Shown here in pieces: positions 26,353 through 34,739 of a stretch of 64,000 nt of DNA; positions within the stretch are counted from its first letter, which is position 1, and every line of letters starts with the position of its first letter. The notes beneath the pieces are model-generated. The model made no database searches and was not told the origin of the DNA. It saw only the letters and a program-made list of their open reading frames with translations. The DNA lies in NCBI RefSeq assembly GCF_019222765.1, contig NZ_CP078145.1, positions 1,674,001 to 1,738,000 on the forward strand, written 5' to 3'. Source of the DNA: Nocardia iowensis (lineage in GTDB: Bacteria > Actinomycetota > Actinomycetes > Mycobacteriales > Mycobacteriaceae). The position numbers and the translations under genes were made by a program.

Positions 26353-27882
26353 ATGACGCAACGTTTTGTGCTCGCGATCGATCAGGGCACCACCTCGACC
26401 CGGTGCATCCTGTTCGACCAGCGCGCACGCCTGGTCGGTGTGGCCCAGCGCGAGCATCACCAGCACTACCCGCGGCCGGGCTGGGTCGAGCAGGACGCGA
26501 TGGAGATCTGGCGCAACGTCGACCGGATCGTGCCGCAGGCGCTGCGCGATTCCGGCATTACCGCCGATCAGATTGCGGCCCTTGGCATCGCGAACCAGCG
26601 GGAAACCACGGTGGTGTGGGATCGGCGGACCGGAGCGCCGATCCGGCGGGCCATCGTCTGGCAGGACGTGCGCACCGAGGAGTTGGTCCGCGAATTCGAG
26701 GAAAAGCCCGGCGCGGACCGGATTCGGGAGCTGTGCGGGTTACCGCTGGCCACCTATTTCGCCGCGCCGCGGCTGCGCTGGCTGCTCGATACCATTCCCG
26801 GCCTGCGGGATCGGGCCGAACGGGGCGAGGTGCTGTTCGGCACCATGGAAACCTGGCTCATCTGGAATCTGACCGGCGGCATCGACGGCGGCCTGCACCT
26901 CACCGACGTCACCAATGCCAGCCGCACCCTGCTGATGAACCTCGCCACCCGCACCTGGGATGCGGAACTGCTGAGCTTCTTCGGGATTCCCGCGGCGATG
27001 CTGCCGCGCATCCAGCCCTCGATCGCGCCCTACGGCACCACCCGTCGGGTCGTGCCTGGCATCCCGATCGCCGCCGCACTCGGCGACCAGCACGCGGCAC
27101 TGTTCGGCCAAACCTGTTTCGCCCGTGGGGAAACCAAATGCACCTACGGCACCGGCGGATTTCTCATGATGAACACCGGCAGCGAACTGGTGCAGTCCAA
27201 GCACGGCCTGCTCACCACCATCGGCTATCAGATCGGCCCCGAGCCCGTCTACGCGCTGGAAGGACCGATCGCGGTCACCGGCTCGCTGGTGCAGTGGGTG
27301 CGCGACAATATCGGCTTGGTCGCCAGCGCCCCGGAGATCGAAACCCTCGCTCGCACAGTGCAAGACAACGGCGGTTGCTACATCGTGCCCGCGTTTTCGG
27401 GGCTTTACGCGCCGCATTGGCGCAGTGATGCCCGCGGTCTCATCGCGGGCTTGACGTCCTATATCACCAAGGGCCACATCGCTCGTGCGGTCCTGGAGGC
27501 CACCGCATGGCAGACCCGTGAGGTGGTCGACGCGATGAACGCCGACTCGGGTTTGCAGGCCCGCGCGCTGCGCGTGGACGGCGGCATGACCTCCGACAAC
27601 CTGCTGATGCAGATCGTCGCCGACGTCCTCGACGTGCCCGTCATGCGCCCATTCAACGCCGAAACTGTCTCGCTCGGTGCGGCTTACGCCGCCGGACTCG
27701 CCGTCGGCTACTGGCCGGACCTGGAGGGACTGCGCAACAACTGGCGGTTGGCCGCGCAATGGCTGCCGCAGATGGACCCCATCCACCGCGCGGACGAATA
27801 CGAGAACTGGCAGCGCGCCGTGCAATTGACCTTCGGCTGGCTACGCGCCAAACGACGACGGGACGAGGCCGGGACGCGCTGA
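26353..27882 (+). CDS. Second glycerol kinase
   Basis: A 509-residue FGGY kinase, paralogous to glpK at 22919-24439 throughout its length. It has [36 protein letters not shown] and [21 protein letters not shown], so the catalytic and glycerol-binding parts look intact. It sits 31 bp after the iclR gene on the same strand with taggagagg as ribosome site. Two kinases under one regulator may differ in affinity or allostery; it could also act on a glycerol-like polyol. Its stop abuts the desaturase stop with no gap. Confidence 0.93.
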   Translation: MTQRFVLAIDQGTTSTRCILFDQRARLVGVAQREHHQHYPRPGWVEQDAMEIWRNVDRIVPQALRDSGITADQIAALGIANQRETTVVWDRRTGAPIRRAIVWQDVRTEELVREFEEKPGADRIRELCGLPLATYFAAPRLRWLLDTIPGLRDRAERGEVLFGTMETWLIWNLTGGIDGGLHLTDVTNASRTLLMNLATRTWDAELLSFFGIPAAMLPRIQPSIAPYGTTRRVVPGIPIAAALGDQHAALFGQTCFARGETKCTYGTGGFLMMNTGSELVQSKHGLLTTIGYQIGPEPVYALEGPIAVTGSLVQWVRDNIGLVASAPEIETLARTVQDNGGCYIVPAFSGLYAPHWRSDARGLIAGLTSYITKGHIARAVLEATAWQTREVVDAMNADSGLQARALRVDGGMTSDNLLMQIVADVLDVPVMRPFNAETVSLGAAYAAGLAVGYWPDLEGLRNNWRLAAQWLPQMDPIHRADEYENWQRAVQLTFGWLRAKRRRDEAGTR

Positions 27883-29205
27883 CTAGCCGACGCTGCTAGC
27901 GGCGCTCGTCACCGGAGCACGCAGCGACCCGGCGATATTCGCCCGGACCCGGGCGGCGGTCCGCCGCAACCGGCCACCCTCCAGCCCGGCTTCGAGTTCG
28001 AGCCGGATGCGGCCGTTGCGCAGCGCGGTCCGCAAACCCGTTGTCACGCCGGAGATTTCGGCGACCGCCAGGGCGGCACCGGTCTGGAACTTCCGTTCCG
28101 AAGCGGTCTCCGGCGCGTCGTCGGAGGTGGCGATCAAGAATCGGTCGGGGACCGAGAGCTTGTGGATGGTGCGCATGGTGAGCAGGTATTGGCGCAGCAG
28201 GGAACCGCTGGTGTAGGGGAGATCGTACTTGTCGCACAGTGCGCGGACCCGTTGCGCGATCTCGGCGTAGCGGTTGCTGGGGAGGTCGGGGAACAGGTGG
28301 TGTTCGATCTGGTAACACAGGTTTCCGCTGGCGAAGGCCAGGGTCGGGCCCGCGTCGAAGTTCGCGGTGCCGAGCATCTGCCGCAGGTACCACTCCGACT
28401 TGGTCTCGTCCTCGAGCGCCGCGGGCGTGAACTTCTCCGCGCCGTCGGGGAAGTGGCCGCAGAAGATGACCACATAGGCCCAGGCATTGCGCACGACGTT
28501 GGCGGTGACATTCGCGGTCAGGGCGCGGCGCCAGCGCTTCCCGCTCAGCGCGGGAAACAGCACGTAGTCCTTGATGGCCTGGCGGGAGACCTTCCGCAGG
28601 AACGCCTGAGTGAGTGCCCGCTTCTCGGACTTCGTCTCGACCCGGTCCCGGTCCGCGTACAGCCCGTGCAGGCCGATGCCCCACTCGAAGGTGGTGGCCA
28701 GCAATAGGTTTTGCAGCGGCTGCGCGAGATGGCTCGGCCGCCACTCCTGGTCCCTGGTCACCCGCATCACGCCGAAACCGATGTCGTCGTCCATGTCGAG
28801 GACATTGGTGTAGAGGTGGTGACGGAAGTTGTGCGAGTACTTCCACTGGGTGGACAGCCCGACCATGTCCCACTCCCAGGTGGTGGAGTGGATTTCCGGA
28901 TCGTTCATCCAATCCCATTGACCATGCGAGACGTTGTGCCCGATCTCCATGTTCTCGATGCTCTTCGCCGCCGCGAGCGCCGCGGTGCCGAGCAGCCAGC
29001 CCGTCTTGTTCCGGTTGACCGCGATCAGCAGCCGGGCGACGGTATCGAGCGCCCGCTGGAAGCGGATAGTGCGCCGGATGTAGGCGGCGTCGCGCCCGCC
29101 GAGCGATTCGCTGACATCCCGGTGGATCGCGTCGAGCTCGGTGCCGAGCGCCTCGATGTCTTCCTTGCTCAGGTGCGCGTACACGGCAATGTCGGTGATA
29201 GCCAT
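27883..29205 (-). CDS. Membrane fatty-acid/acyl-CoA desaturase (DesA3-like)
   Basis: A 440-residue membrane-type di-iron desaturase. Three His boxes are visible: HNVSH, HNFRHH and QIEHH, the last with the Gln typical of acyl-CoA and front-end-type desaturases. The N-terminal half resembles mycobacterial stearoyl-CoA delta-9 desaturase DesA3. The C-terminal 100 residues after the third box are a long hydrophilic, basic extension. No oxidoreductase partner gene (DesA3's NADPH reductase) is adjacent. Role: unsaturated membrane or mycolate-precursor fatty acids. Converges with the second glycerol kinase gene. Confidence 0.92.
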   Translation of the reverse strand: MAITDIAVYAHLSKEDIEALGTELDAIHRDVSESLGGRDAAYIRRTIRFQRALDTVARLLIAVNRNKTGWLLGTAALAAAKSIENMEIGHNVSHGQWDWMNDPEIHSTTWEWDMVGLSTQWKYSHNFRHHLYTNVLDMDDDIGFGVMRVTRDQEWRPSHLAQPLQNLLLATTFEWGIGLHGLYADRDRVETKSEKRALTQAFLRKVSRQAIKDYVLFPALSGKRWRRALTANVTANVVRNAWAYVVIFCGHFPDGAEKFTPAALEDETKSEWYLRQMLGTANFDAGPTLAFASGNLCYQIEHHLFPDLPSNRYAEIAQRVRALCDKYDLPYTSGSLLRQYLLTMRTIHKLSVPDRFLIATSDDAPETASERKFQTGAALAVAEISGVTTGLRTALRNGRIRLELEAGLEGGRLRRTAARVRANIAGSLRAPVTSAASSVG

Positions 29206-29553
29206 TGGCCCTCTTCGGATCGGATCGGCTGCGCTGGGTAATCGGGCCGCGCAGGGCAGGAAGCCGGGTCGGGCCGCCGGATGTCGGGATCGGCGTTGCT
29301 CGGGTGACCCAAGCTCGATGGTCGGCCGAATAGGAGGCCGACGACGATGATTCTTACTTCGACGCTACCACCGCCCCGGACACCGGCACGGGAACAGCAG
29401 GCGGACGCGAGAACAACGGGACGTGGCGGCGTCGGATCGCCGGTCAGGACACGATGCGATCGCGTTGGCCAGGGATAGCGCGCGCCTCGACGCGCGGAGG
29501 GGGTTGAATAGAGGGGATTGGCTATTCGCGGCCGATCGGAGGAGGCTCGACGG

Positions 29554-29718
29554 ATGAGTCAGGAAAGCGGGCAAGGGTCCGGGCTGTTCAGCCATGACAC
29601 CATTCCCATTCAGGTGTATACGCCTGCCGAGAGCAGTGACGTACATCATCAACCGGTATTCAGTAGAGCCGAAGATGGTTCCGGGTCTGTTGTCGGGGAG
29701 GTCCCGCCGCACGCCTGA
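29554..29718 (+). CDS. Possible small protein (54 aa), unrecognised
   Basis: A 54-codon open frame, MSQESGQGSGLFSHDTIPIQ..., starting 12 bp after a GGAGGAGG site and followed 12 bp after its stop by a strong terminator. These flanks suggest a short transcription unit. Against it, the third-position GC is lower than in neighbouring genes and I recognise no family. The preceding 350 bp (29206-29553) hold the upstream region of the desaturase and nothing else I can support. Confidence 0.4.
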   Translation: MSQESGQGSGLFSHDTIPIQVYTPAESSDVHHQPVFSRAEDGSGSVVGEVPPHA

Positions 29719-29730
29719 CGCCGGACATGA

Positions 29731-29807
29731 CGCGAGCCCCCGCGCCTCCTCGCGAGATGCGGGGGCTCGCGCATCTCCTCACGAGATCCGGGGGCTCGCG
29801 CGGTTTT
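29731..29807 (+). terminator. Hairpin terminator with tandem-repeated 3' arm
   Basis: CGCGAGCCCCCGC (29731-29743) pairs perfectly with GCGGGGGCTCGCG (29759-29771). About 30 bp on, a second copy of the 3' arm (ccgggggctcgcgcgg) follows and leads into TTTT. The two arms belong to a 29-bp imperfect tandem repeat. Either arm could close the hairpin, giving alternative structures. Confidence 0.7.
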
Positions 29808-29830
29808 CCTCCCGGCGGCTGACGACCTGT

Positions 29831-29847
29831 TGTTCAATAAGTGAACA
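29831..29847. promoter_or_regulatory. Candidate TetR operator before the SDR-TetR unit
   Basis: TGTTCA-ATAAG-TGAACA is a perfect 6-5-6 inverted repeat, 28 bp before the SDR gene. It is a natural site for the double-TetR protein encoded downstream in the same unit. Confidence 0.6.
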
Positions 29848-29875
29848 GTCGCTAGTCAATGTTGATGGGAAGCAC

Positions 29876-30706
29876 ATGGGAACTCTCGACGGCAAGGTCG
29901 CCATTGTCTCCGGCTCGGGCCGCGGTATCGGTCGTGAGATCGCGCTGAAGCTGGCAAGCGAGGGCGCGAAGGTCGTGGTGAACGATCTCGACGCCGAACC
30001 GGCCAAGGAGACCGTAGCCGCGGTCGAAGCAGCGGGCGGGCAGGCGGTTTCGTGTGTCGGCAGCGTCACCGAGGACGGCTTCGCCGAACGGTTCGTGCAG
30101 ACCGCGGTCGACGAGTTCGGCGGGCTGGACATCATCATCAACAACGCCGGCTACACCTGGGATTCGGTGATCCAGAAGATGACCGACGAGCAGTGGGACG
30201 CCATCCTCGACGTACACCTCAAGGCGCCGTTCCGAATCCTGCGGGCCGCGCAGCCGGTGATCGCGGCGGCCGTAAAGCAGGCCAAGGCGGCCGGTGAACC
30301 GGTGCCGTGCCGCAAGGTGGTCAACATCTCCTCGCTGGCAGGCACGGGAGGCAATGCGGGACAGGCGAACTACTCGTCGGGGAAGGCGGGCATCATCGGC
30401 CTCACCAAGGCGCTCGCCAAGGAGTGGGGACGCTACAACGTCACGGTGAACGCGGTCGCGTTCGGACTGATCAAGACCCGGCTCACCGAGGCGCCCGCGG
30501 GCACCGGCGGCACGATCGACGTGCAGGGCAAGGAAATCAAGGTCGGCGTGAACCCGAATCTGCTCGCCGCGATGGAGCAGATGGTGCCGCTCGGTCGCGG
30601 TGGCACGCCGACCGAGGCAGCGGGCGCGGTGTACCTGCTCTGCATTCCCGAGTCCGACTACGTCAGCGCGCAGACCCTGGTCTGCGGCGGCGGATTCAAC
30701 ATCTAG
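29876..30706 (+). CDS. SDR-family 3-oxoacyl/hydroxyacyl dehydrogenase (FabG-like)
   Basis: A 276-residue NAD(P)-dependent SDR. The cofactor loop is VSGSGRGIGREIA, NNAG is intact, and the active site has the Ser of VVNISSLAG and the YSSGK tetrad. Members of this type act on 3-hydroxyacyl-CoA/ACP or similar alcohols. The C-terminal insert (IDVQGKEIKVGVNPNLL) is long for FabG and is seen in mycobacterial SDRs of lipid metabolism. The frame is open well upstream, but the ATG at 29876 begins the family core. It is followed 28 bp later by the double TetR gene and preceded by a TetR-type dyad. Confidence 0.9.
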   Translation: MGTLDGKVAIVSGSGRGIGREIALKLASEGAKVVVNDLDAEPAKETVAAVEAAGGQAVSCVGSVTEDGFAERFVQTAVDEFGGLDIIINNAGYTWDSVIQKMTDEQWDAILDVHLKAPFRILRAAQPVIAAAVKQAKAAGEPVPCRKVVNISSLAGTGGNAGQANYSSGKAGIIGLTKALAKEWGRYNVTVNAVAFGLIKTRLTEAPAGTGGTIDVQGKEIKVGVNPNLLAAMEQMVPLGRGGTPTEAAGAVYLLCIPESDYVSAQTLVCGGGFNI

Positions 30707-30734
30707 TATTCGTCGGTTTCCCGAGGGAGCGATA

Positions 30735-32060
30735 GTGGTGAACGGGCCGGACCTGGTCCGTCCGGCCCGTGGCACCAGGCCAGCGAACCGGCGCGCACTG
30801 ATCGTTGCCGCCGCCGCGGATCTGTTCTCCCGCAACGGATACCCGAATGTCGGCATGGGCGAGGTCGCCGAGGCGGTGGCCATCGGGCCGTCGGCGCTGT
30901 ACCGGCATTTCCGTGGCAAGCAGAGCCTGCTGGCAACGGTCGTCGACGAGGCATTGACCGCGTTCGCCGCCGCGGTCGACACGGCGGCGGGGAAACCCGA
31001 CGAGGTCGCGACCACGCTCGCCGCGACCGTGCTCGCGCGCCGCGATGTCGGGGTGCTGTGGCGGCGCGAGGCCCGCCATCTGTCCGTGCGAGACCGGGCG
31101 GCATTTCGTACGCAGGCCAGGCAGATCGGCGCACGCCTCGCCGAGATCATCGCCGCCCGCCGCCCCGAACTCGACCCGGTGGCCGCGGACCTACTCTCCT
31201 GGGGCGCCTTGGCGGTCGCCAATAGCGTGTCTTTCCATCGCCTTTCGCTGCCGGAGCCCGAATTCAGCGCGCTGCTGGGTGAACTCATCGGCGCGGTGAT
31301 CACCGCACCGAATCCGACGCTGGGGCAGCGGCGCGACAACGACACCGACCCCGCGCCGCTCGCCGCGCGCTCGCGCCGCGAAGCCATCGTCACCGAGGCG
31401 ACCAGGCTCTTCGCCGACCGCGGTTTCGGGAGCGTCAGCATGGATGAAATCGGTGCCGCCGTCGGCATTGCCGGGCCGAGCGTCTACAACCACTTTCCGG
31501 CCAAGGTGGACATCCTCCTGGCAGCCATCTTCCGTGGCGAAGAACGGCTCCGGATCGACATGCAGCGCGCACTCGCCCAGGCCGCCGACCCCCGCGACGG
31601 CCTCGCACGCCTACTCGCGGGTTACAGCACCTTCGTCTTCGAGAATCCCCACCTCATCCAGACCCTTGCCGCGGAAGCCGGACATCTCCCCGACGCGCAT
31701 CGGCAGCGCGCCGAGCTGGCGCAACGCGCCTACATCGCCGAGTGGGTCCACCTGCTCCGCAGGCTCTACCCGGACTTCGACCCGGTCCCCGCCCGGATCA
31801 GAGTTCACGCCGCCCAATCGATGCTGAACGACCTCGCCCTCACTCCACACCTACGCGCGTATCCGGGCATAGCGTCTGCCGCCGCCGCATTCGGTGCCGA
31901 AGTGCTCGCGCTACCGGCGACGCTGCGATGCCAACCCGATAGCGATAGTCAGCGCGCTGACGAACCCGTGAGGATCTGGGCGGAAGGCGCGGCGGCCACC
32001 GCGCCGGCGACCGCCGCCTCGGCCTCGGCGACGTCGGAGCGTGGCGCGTCGGCGGGGTAG
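30735..32060 (+). CDS. Double TetR regulator (two TetR modules in one chain)
   Basis: A 441-residue protein with two complete TetR modules in tandem. The first HTH is at about residues 18-62 (GMGEVAEAVAIGPSALYRHFRGKQSL), with its own ligand domain up to 195; the second at about 215-262 (SMDEIGAAVGIAGPSVYNHFPAKVDI) with a second ligand domain. One chain would thus resemble a covalent TetR dimer. The last 40 residues are Ala/Ser-rich. The gene follows the SDR and ends inside the 3' part of the convergent hydrolase gene, a 112-bp overlap. The start is GTG-GTG at 30735/30738 after gaggga. Confidence 0.88.
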   Translation: MVNGPDLVRPARGTRPANRRALIVAAAADLFSRNGYPNVGMGEVAEAVAIGPSALYRHFRGKQSLLATVVDEALTAFAAAVDTAAGKPDEVATTLAATVLARRDVGVLWRREARHLSVRDRAAFRTQARQIGARLAEIIAARRPELDPVAADLLSWGALAVANSVSFHRLSLPEPEFSALLGELIGAVITAPNPTLGQRRDNDTDPAPLAARSRREAIVTEATRLFADRGFGSVSMDEIGAAVGIAGPSVYNHFPAKVDILLAAIFRGEERLRIDMQRALAQAADPRDGLARLLAGYSTFVFENPHLIQTLAAEAGHLPDAHRQRAELAQRAYIAEWVHLLRRLYPDFDPVPARIRVHAAQSMLNDLALTPHLRAYPGIASAAAAFGAEVLALPATLRCQPDSDSQRADEPVRIWAEGAAATAPATAASASATSERGASAG

Positions 32061-32956
32061 TAGTCGGCCGTTCTGGTTCCGGTGAAAAAGTCTCCTGCCC
32101 AGCCGATCGCCACTGTTTGCAGCGTCGAGATGTTCACGCTTTCCGGCGTGCCACAGAGCAGATCGCCCATCATGTCGCCGCTGGTGCCCTCGGCATCGGT
32201 GTGCACGCCCGAGTCGATGCGGATACCGACGTATGACCGGTGGAGCAGTTGCTGGACGGCGGCGGTGCCACTGCCAAGGCTGTTGCACAGCGATGGTGGA
32301 GCCGAGATCGTCAGGATGGGGATGGCGGTGGTGTCGAGATCGGTGAGCGCGCGCTCGGTGTTGTTGCCCAGGAAGGACTTCACCGGATCGAGCAGGACCA
32401 GGCCGCGCAGGGCGGGCCAGGTTTGCGGGTAGGTGGTGTGCAGGCGGTGGGCGACGTACTCGATCGCCTCCGCGCCCGCCGAGTGACCGATGAACACGAA
32501 CTGGCTTGGCATCCGCAGATCCGGTCGCCGGGCCGAGTGTGCGGCCGCGGCAAGGCTTTGCGCGAGCGGGCCGCTGGGATCGCTTGCGGTGCCGAAGAGG
32601 TGGGCGACATTGTTCAGGAAGCCGGTGTTGTCGCCGAGGTTCTGCAAGGTGCAGCCGGAGATGTCCAGAAACGGCAGACTCGGCGCGAAAACGAGATAGC
32701 CTGCGGCGGCGAAACTTCGGGCCAGGTAGGCGACATTGGCATTGGTGCGGGCGAAACCGTGTTGCAGCCAGATCGACCCCCGCGGGCTGCCCGCGGGTAG
32801 ATACCAGTCCGCGTTCTGCCGCAGGGTGCTTGCGGCGCATGGGATGTCGATGGTTGCCGGGATGCCGACAGGATCGGCGGCCGTCGCTGTCGCGGTGGTG
32901 AGGGTGAGGGCGGTGCAGAGGGTGGCAACCGCGAAGGCGGGACCTCGAAGGTTCAT
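31949..32956 (-). CDS. Secreted alpha/beta hydrolase (serine type)
   Basis: A 335-residue secreted protein. A signal peptide of about 27 residues ends in ATATA-A. The hydrolase core shows the oxyanion segment IWLQHGFAR, the nucleophile elbow FIGHSAGAE, and a lid/DP segment (LVLLDPVKSFLG); a His candidate is in DSGVHTDAEG. Several Cys may form disulphides. It could be an esterase acting outside the cell. A GTTTCS-type dyad lies 25 bp before its start, so it is likely part of the catabolic regulon at 33-63 kb. Its 3' end overlaps the double TetR gene. Confidence 0.85.
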   Translation of the reverse strand: MNLRGPAFAVATLCTALTLTTATATAADPVGIPATIDIPCAASTLRQNADWYLPAGSPRGSIWLQHGFARTNANVAYLARSFAAAGYLVFAPSLPFLDISGCTLQNLGDNTGFLNNVAHLFGTASDPSGPLAQSLAAAAHSARRPDLRMPSQFVFIGHSAGAEAIEYVAHRLHTTYPQTWPALRGLVLLDPVKSFLGNNTERALTDLDTTAIPILTISAPPSLCNSLGSGTAAVQQLLHRSYVGIRIDSGVHTDAEGTSGDMMGDLLCGTPESVNISTLQTVAIGWAGDFFTGTRTADYYPADAPRSDVAEAEAAVAGAVAAAPSAQILTGSSAR

Positions 32957-32980
32957 CGTGACTCCAGCGACGAGCGCGCT

Positions 32981-32997
32981 GTTTCCTGTAGCGAAAT
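32981..32997. promoter_or_regulatory. Regulon dyad S1 (hydrolase promoter)
   Basis: GTTTCC-TGTAG-CGAAAT, 25 bp before the secreted hydrolase start. It is one of six 17-bp sites GTTTCS-N5-SGAAAY found in front of units in this half of the window. A second GTTTC follows at 33001. Confidence 0.7.
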
Positions 32998-33100
32998 AGC
33001 GTTTCTTTCTTGATTGCCCATTAGCGCCCAGTGGCGGGCTTCTGTCAAGTGCGGCGACTGAGGCATCTGTCCTGCAACGCGGAGAAACTCAACCCCATAC

Positions 33101-33117
33101 GTTTCGTATAGCGAAAC
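33101..33117. promoter_or_regulatory. Regulon dyad S2 (CoA operon promoter)
   Basis: GTTTCG-TATAG-CGAAAC, a perfect 6-5-6 palindrome 85 bp before the first gene of the plus-strand CoA operon. It shares the 33-kb divergent region with S1. Confidence 0.78.
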
Positions 33118-33201
33118 GGCGTTGCCAAAATCTTGACCGGCGGTCGCGGGCGTGGTTACGTGAAGAACCGTCATCAACCCGCCTGTGAGGGAGCCGCCCC
33201 G

Positions 33202-33720
33202 ATGACCGTGCATCCAGCCCAGATCGGGCGCTTCTACGAGGATTTCGCGATCGGCGACGTCTACCAGCACCCGCTCGGCCGCACCGTCAGCGAGGCCGAC
33301 AACACCTGGTTCACCTTGCTGACGATGAACACCAACCAGAACCATTTCAACGCCGCGGTCGCCGAGCGCGCGCCCTACGGCCGGATGATCGTGAACTCCG
33401 GACTCACCGTGGCGATCGTGCTCGGCCTTTCCGTCGTCGACACCAGCCAGCAGGCGATCATGAACCTCGGCTGGGAAGAGATCCGGCTGACGCACCCCGT
33501 CTTCGCCGGGGACACGATCTACGCCGAATCCGTGGTGACCTCGGCCAGGGAGTCGAACTCACGGCCGTACGCGGGCATTGTCGGGTTCCGCACCCGTGGG
33601 CTCAATCAGGACGGCGAGGAGGTGCTGTCCTGGCGGCGCACCGTCCTCGTCTACAAGCGGGACGCGCCTCACCACCAGAACTACTTCCCGCAGGCCAAGT
33701 CCGGGCAATTGGCGCCATGA
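33202..33720 (+). CDS. MaoC-family (mesaconyl-CoA hydratase-like) dehydratase
   Basis: A 172-residue hot-dog protein. GRFYEDFAIGDVYQHPLGRTVSEADNTWFT and TNQNHFNA carry the Asp/Asn-His pattern of the R-specific hydratase active site in the variant seen in mesaconyl-CoA hydratases (Mch) and related MaoC proteins. First gene of the 11-gene operon, overlapping the next by 4 nt; the CoA transferase and CitE-like lyase in the same operon fit a mesaconyl/citramalyl-CoA type sequence. ATG at 33202 after gagggagcc; an ATG at 33133 would add an unconserved basic leader. Confidence 0.86.
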   Translation: MTVHPAQIGRFYEDFAIGDVYQHPLGRTVSEADNTWFTLLTMNTNQNHFNAAVAERAPYGRMIVNSGLTVAIVLGLSVVDTSQQAIMNLGWEEIRLTHPVFAGDTIYAESVVTSARESNSRPYAGIVGFRTRGLNQDGEEVLSWRRTVLVYKRDAPHHQNYFPQAKSGQLAP

Positions 33721-34739
33721 GAATCGACTACGCCCCTTGGGGCGAAACACTTTCCGAACTGACGGCCGCGGCGACGGCGGCCGAGGCGGCCGGTGCCGGG
33801 GTGCTGTGGCTGCCGGAACTGCACCGCAGCGCGACCGTCGCGGCGGCGGCCGTCGCGCCGACATTGCGCACGGCGGGGGTGGGGACGGCCGTCGCTCTGG
33901 CGTTCACGCGCAGCCCGATGGTCACCGCGCTGGAGGCGCTCGACCTCGACGAACTGGCCAGGGGCCGTTCGGTACTCGGTCTCGGGACGGGTGCGCGGCG
34001 ACTCATCGAGGAATGGCACGGGACCGAGTGGGAACGACCGGTGGCACGGTTGCGCGACACCGTAACGGCGATCAGGGCTTTCGTGGCGGGAGCGCATATC
34101 GGCGCGCCGATCGCGCACGAAGGTGCGGTGCGCCGGATGCGCATCAGCGGGTATCAGCGACCGTATCCGCCGGTACGCCGGGAGATTCCGATCTATCTGG
34201 CGGCGGTCGGTCCACAGTTGGTTCGGCTGGCGGGCGAGATCGCCGACGGCTGGTTGTCGCACGAGCTGTGCTCGCCGAGCTATCTGACCGAGGTGGTGCT
34301 GCCGCGCCTCGACGCGGGACTGGCCAAGGCCGGTCGGGATCGGTCGCGACTCGAAGTGGTCGCCTCGCTGTGCTGTTCGATAGCCGACGATGCCGTCGTG
34401 GCGCGGCGACGGGCCGCCGGGACCGTCGGTTTCTATGCCTCGGTGGCCGGGTATCGCGAGTTCTTCGCGGCGCACGGCCTTGGCGCGGAGCAGGATTGGG
34501 TGATCGCCGCGCGCAAGGCGGGCGTCGGAGCGAACCGGCTCGCCGACTCGGTTCCGGATGCGATGATTGAACCGCTGGTTGCGGCGGGCACGCCCGAGCA
34601 GGTCGCGGCGCGGATCGGCAAATACGAGGGGACCGCGGATGTGGTCAAACTCAGCCCCGCGGTCTATGGCCTACCGCCGCACGACATCCGGGCCTGCCAG
34701 GCCCGGCTCATCGATCTGATCCGGGAGCTCAGCCGATGA
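33717..34739 (+). CDS. LLM-class (luciferase-like) flavin oxidoreductase
   Basis: A 340-residue TIM-barrel protein of the bacterial luciferase superfamily, the F420- or FMN-dependent group. AAEAAGAGVLWLPELHR, the RSVLGLGTGARRLIEEW loop (cofactor phosphate region) and IPIYLAAVGPQLVRLAGEIADGW are typical of the F420 branch common in Nocardia and mycobacteria. It could be a reductase or a monooxygenase. Overlaps its neighbours by 4 nt on both sides (ATGA). Confidence 0.88.
   Translation: MRIDYAPWGETLSELTAAATAAEAAGAGVLWLPELHRSATVAAAAVAPTLRTAGVGTAVALAFTRSPMVTALEALDLDELARGRSVLGLGTGARRLIEEWHGTEWERPVARLRDTVTAIRAFVAGAHIGAPIAHEGAVRRMRISGYQRPYPPVRREIPIYLAAVGPQLVRLAGEIADGWLSHELCSPSYLTEVVLPRLDAGLAKAGRDRSRLEVVASLCCSIADDAVVARRRAAGTVGFYASVAGYREFFAAHGLGAEQDWVIAARKAGVGANRLADSVPDAMIEPLVAAGTPEQVAARIGKYEGTADVVKLSPAVYGLPPHDIRACQARLIDLIRELSR

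Noticed and set aside
29731..29807. A short CRISPR-like repeat
   Set aside because: Only two imperfect copies of about 29 bp without spacers; it is a terminator hairpin with a duplicated arm.
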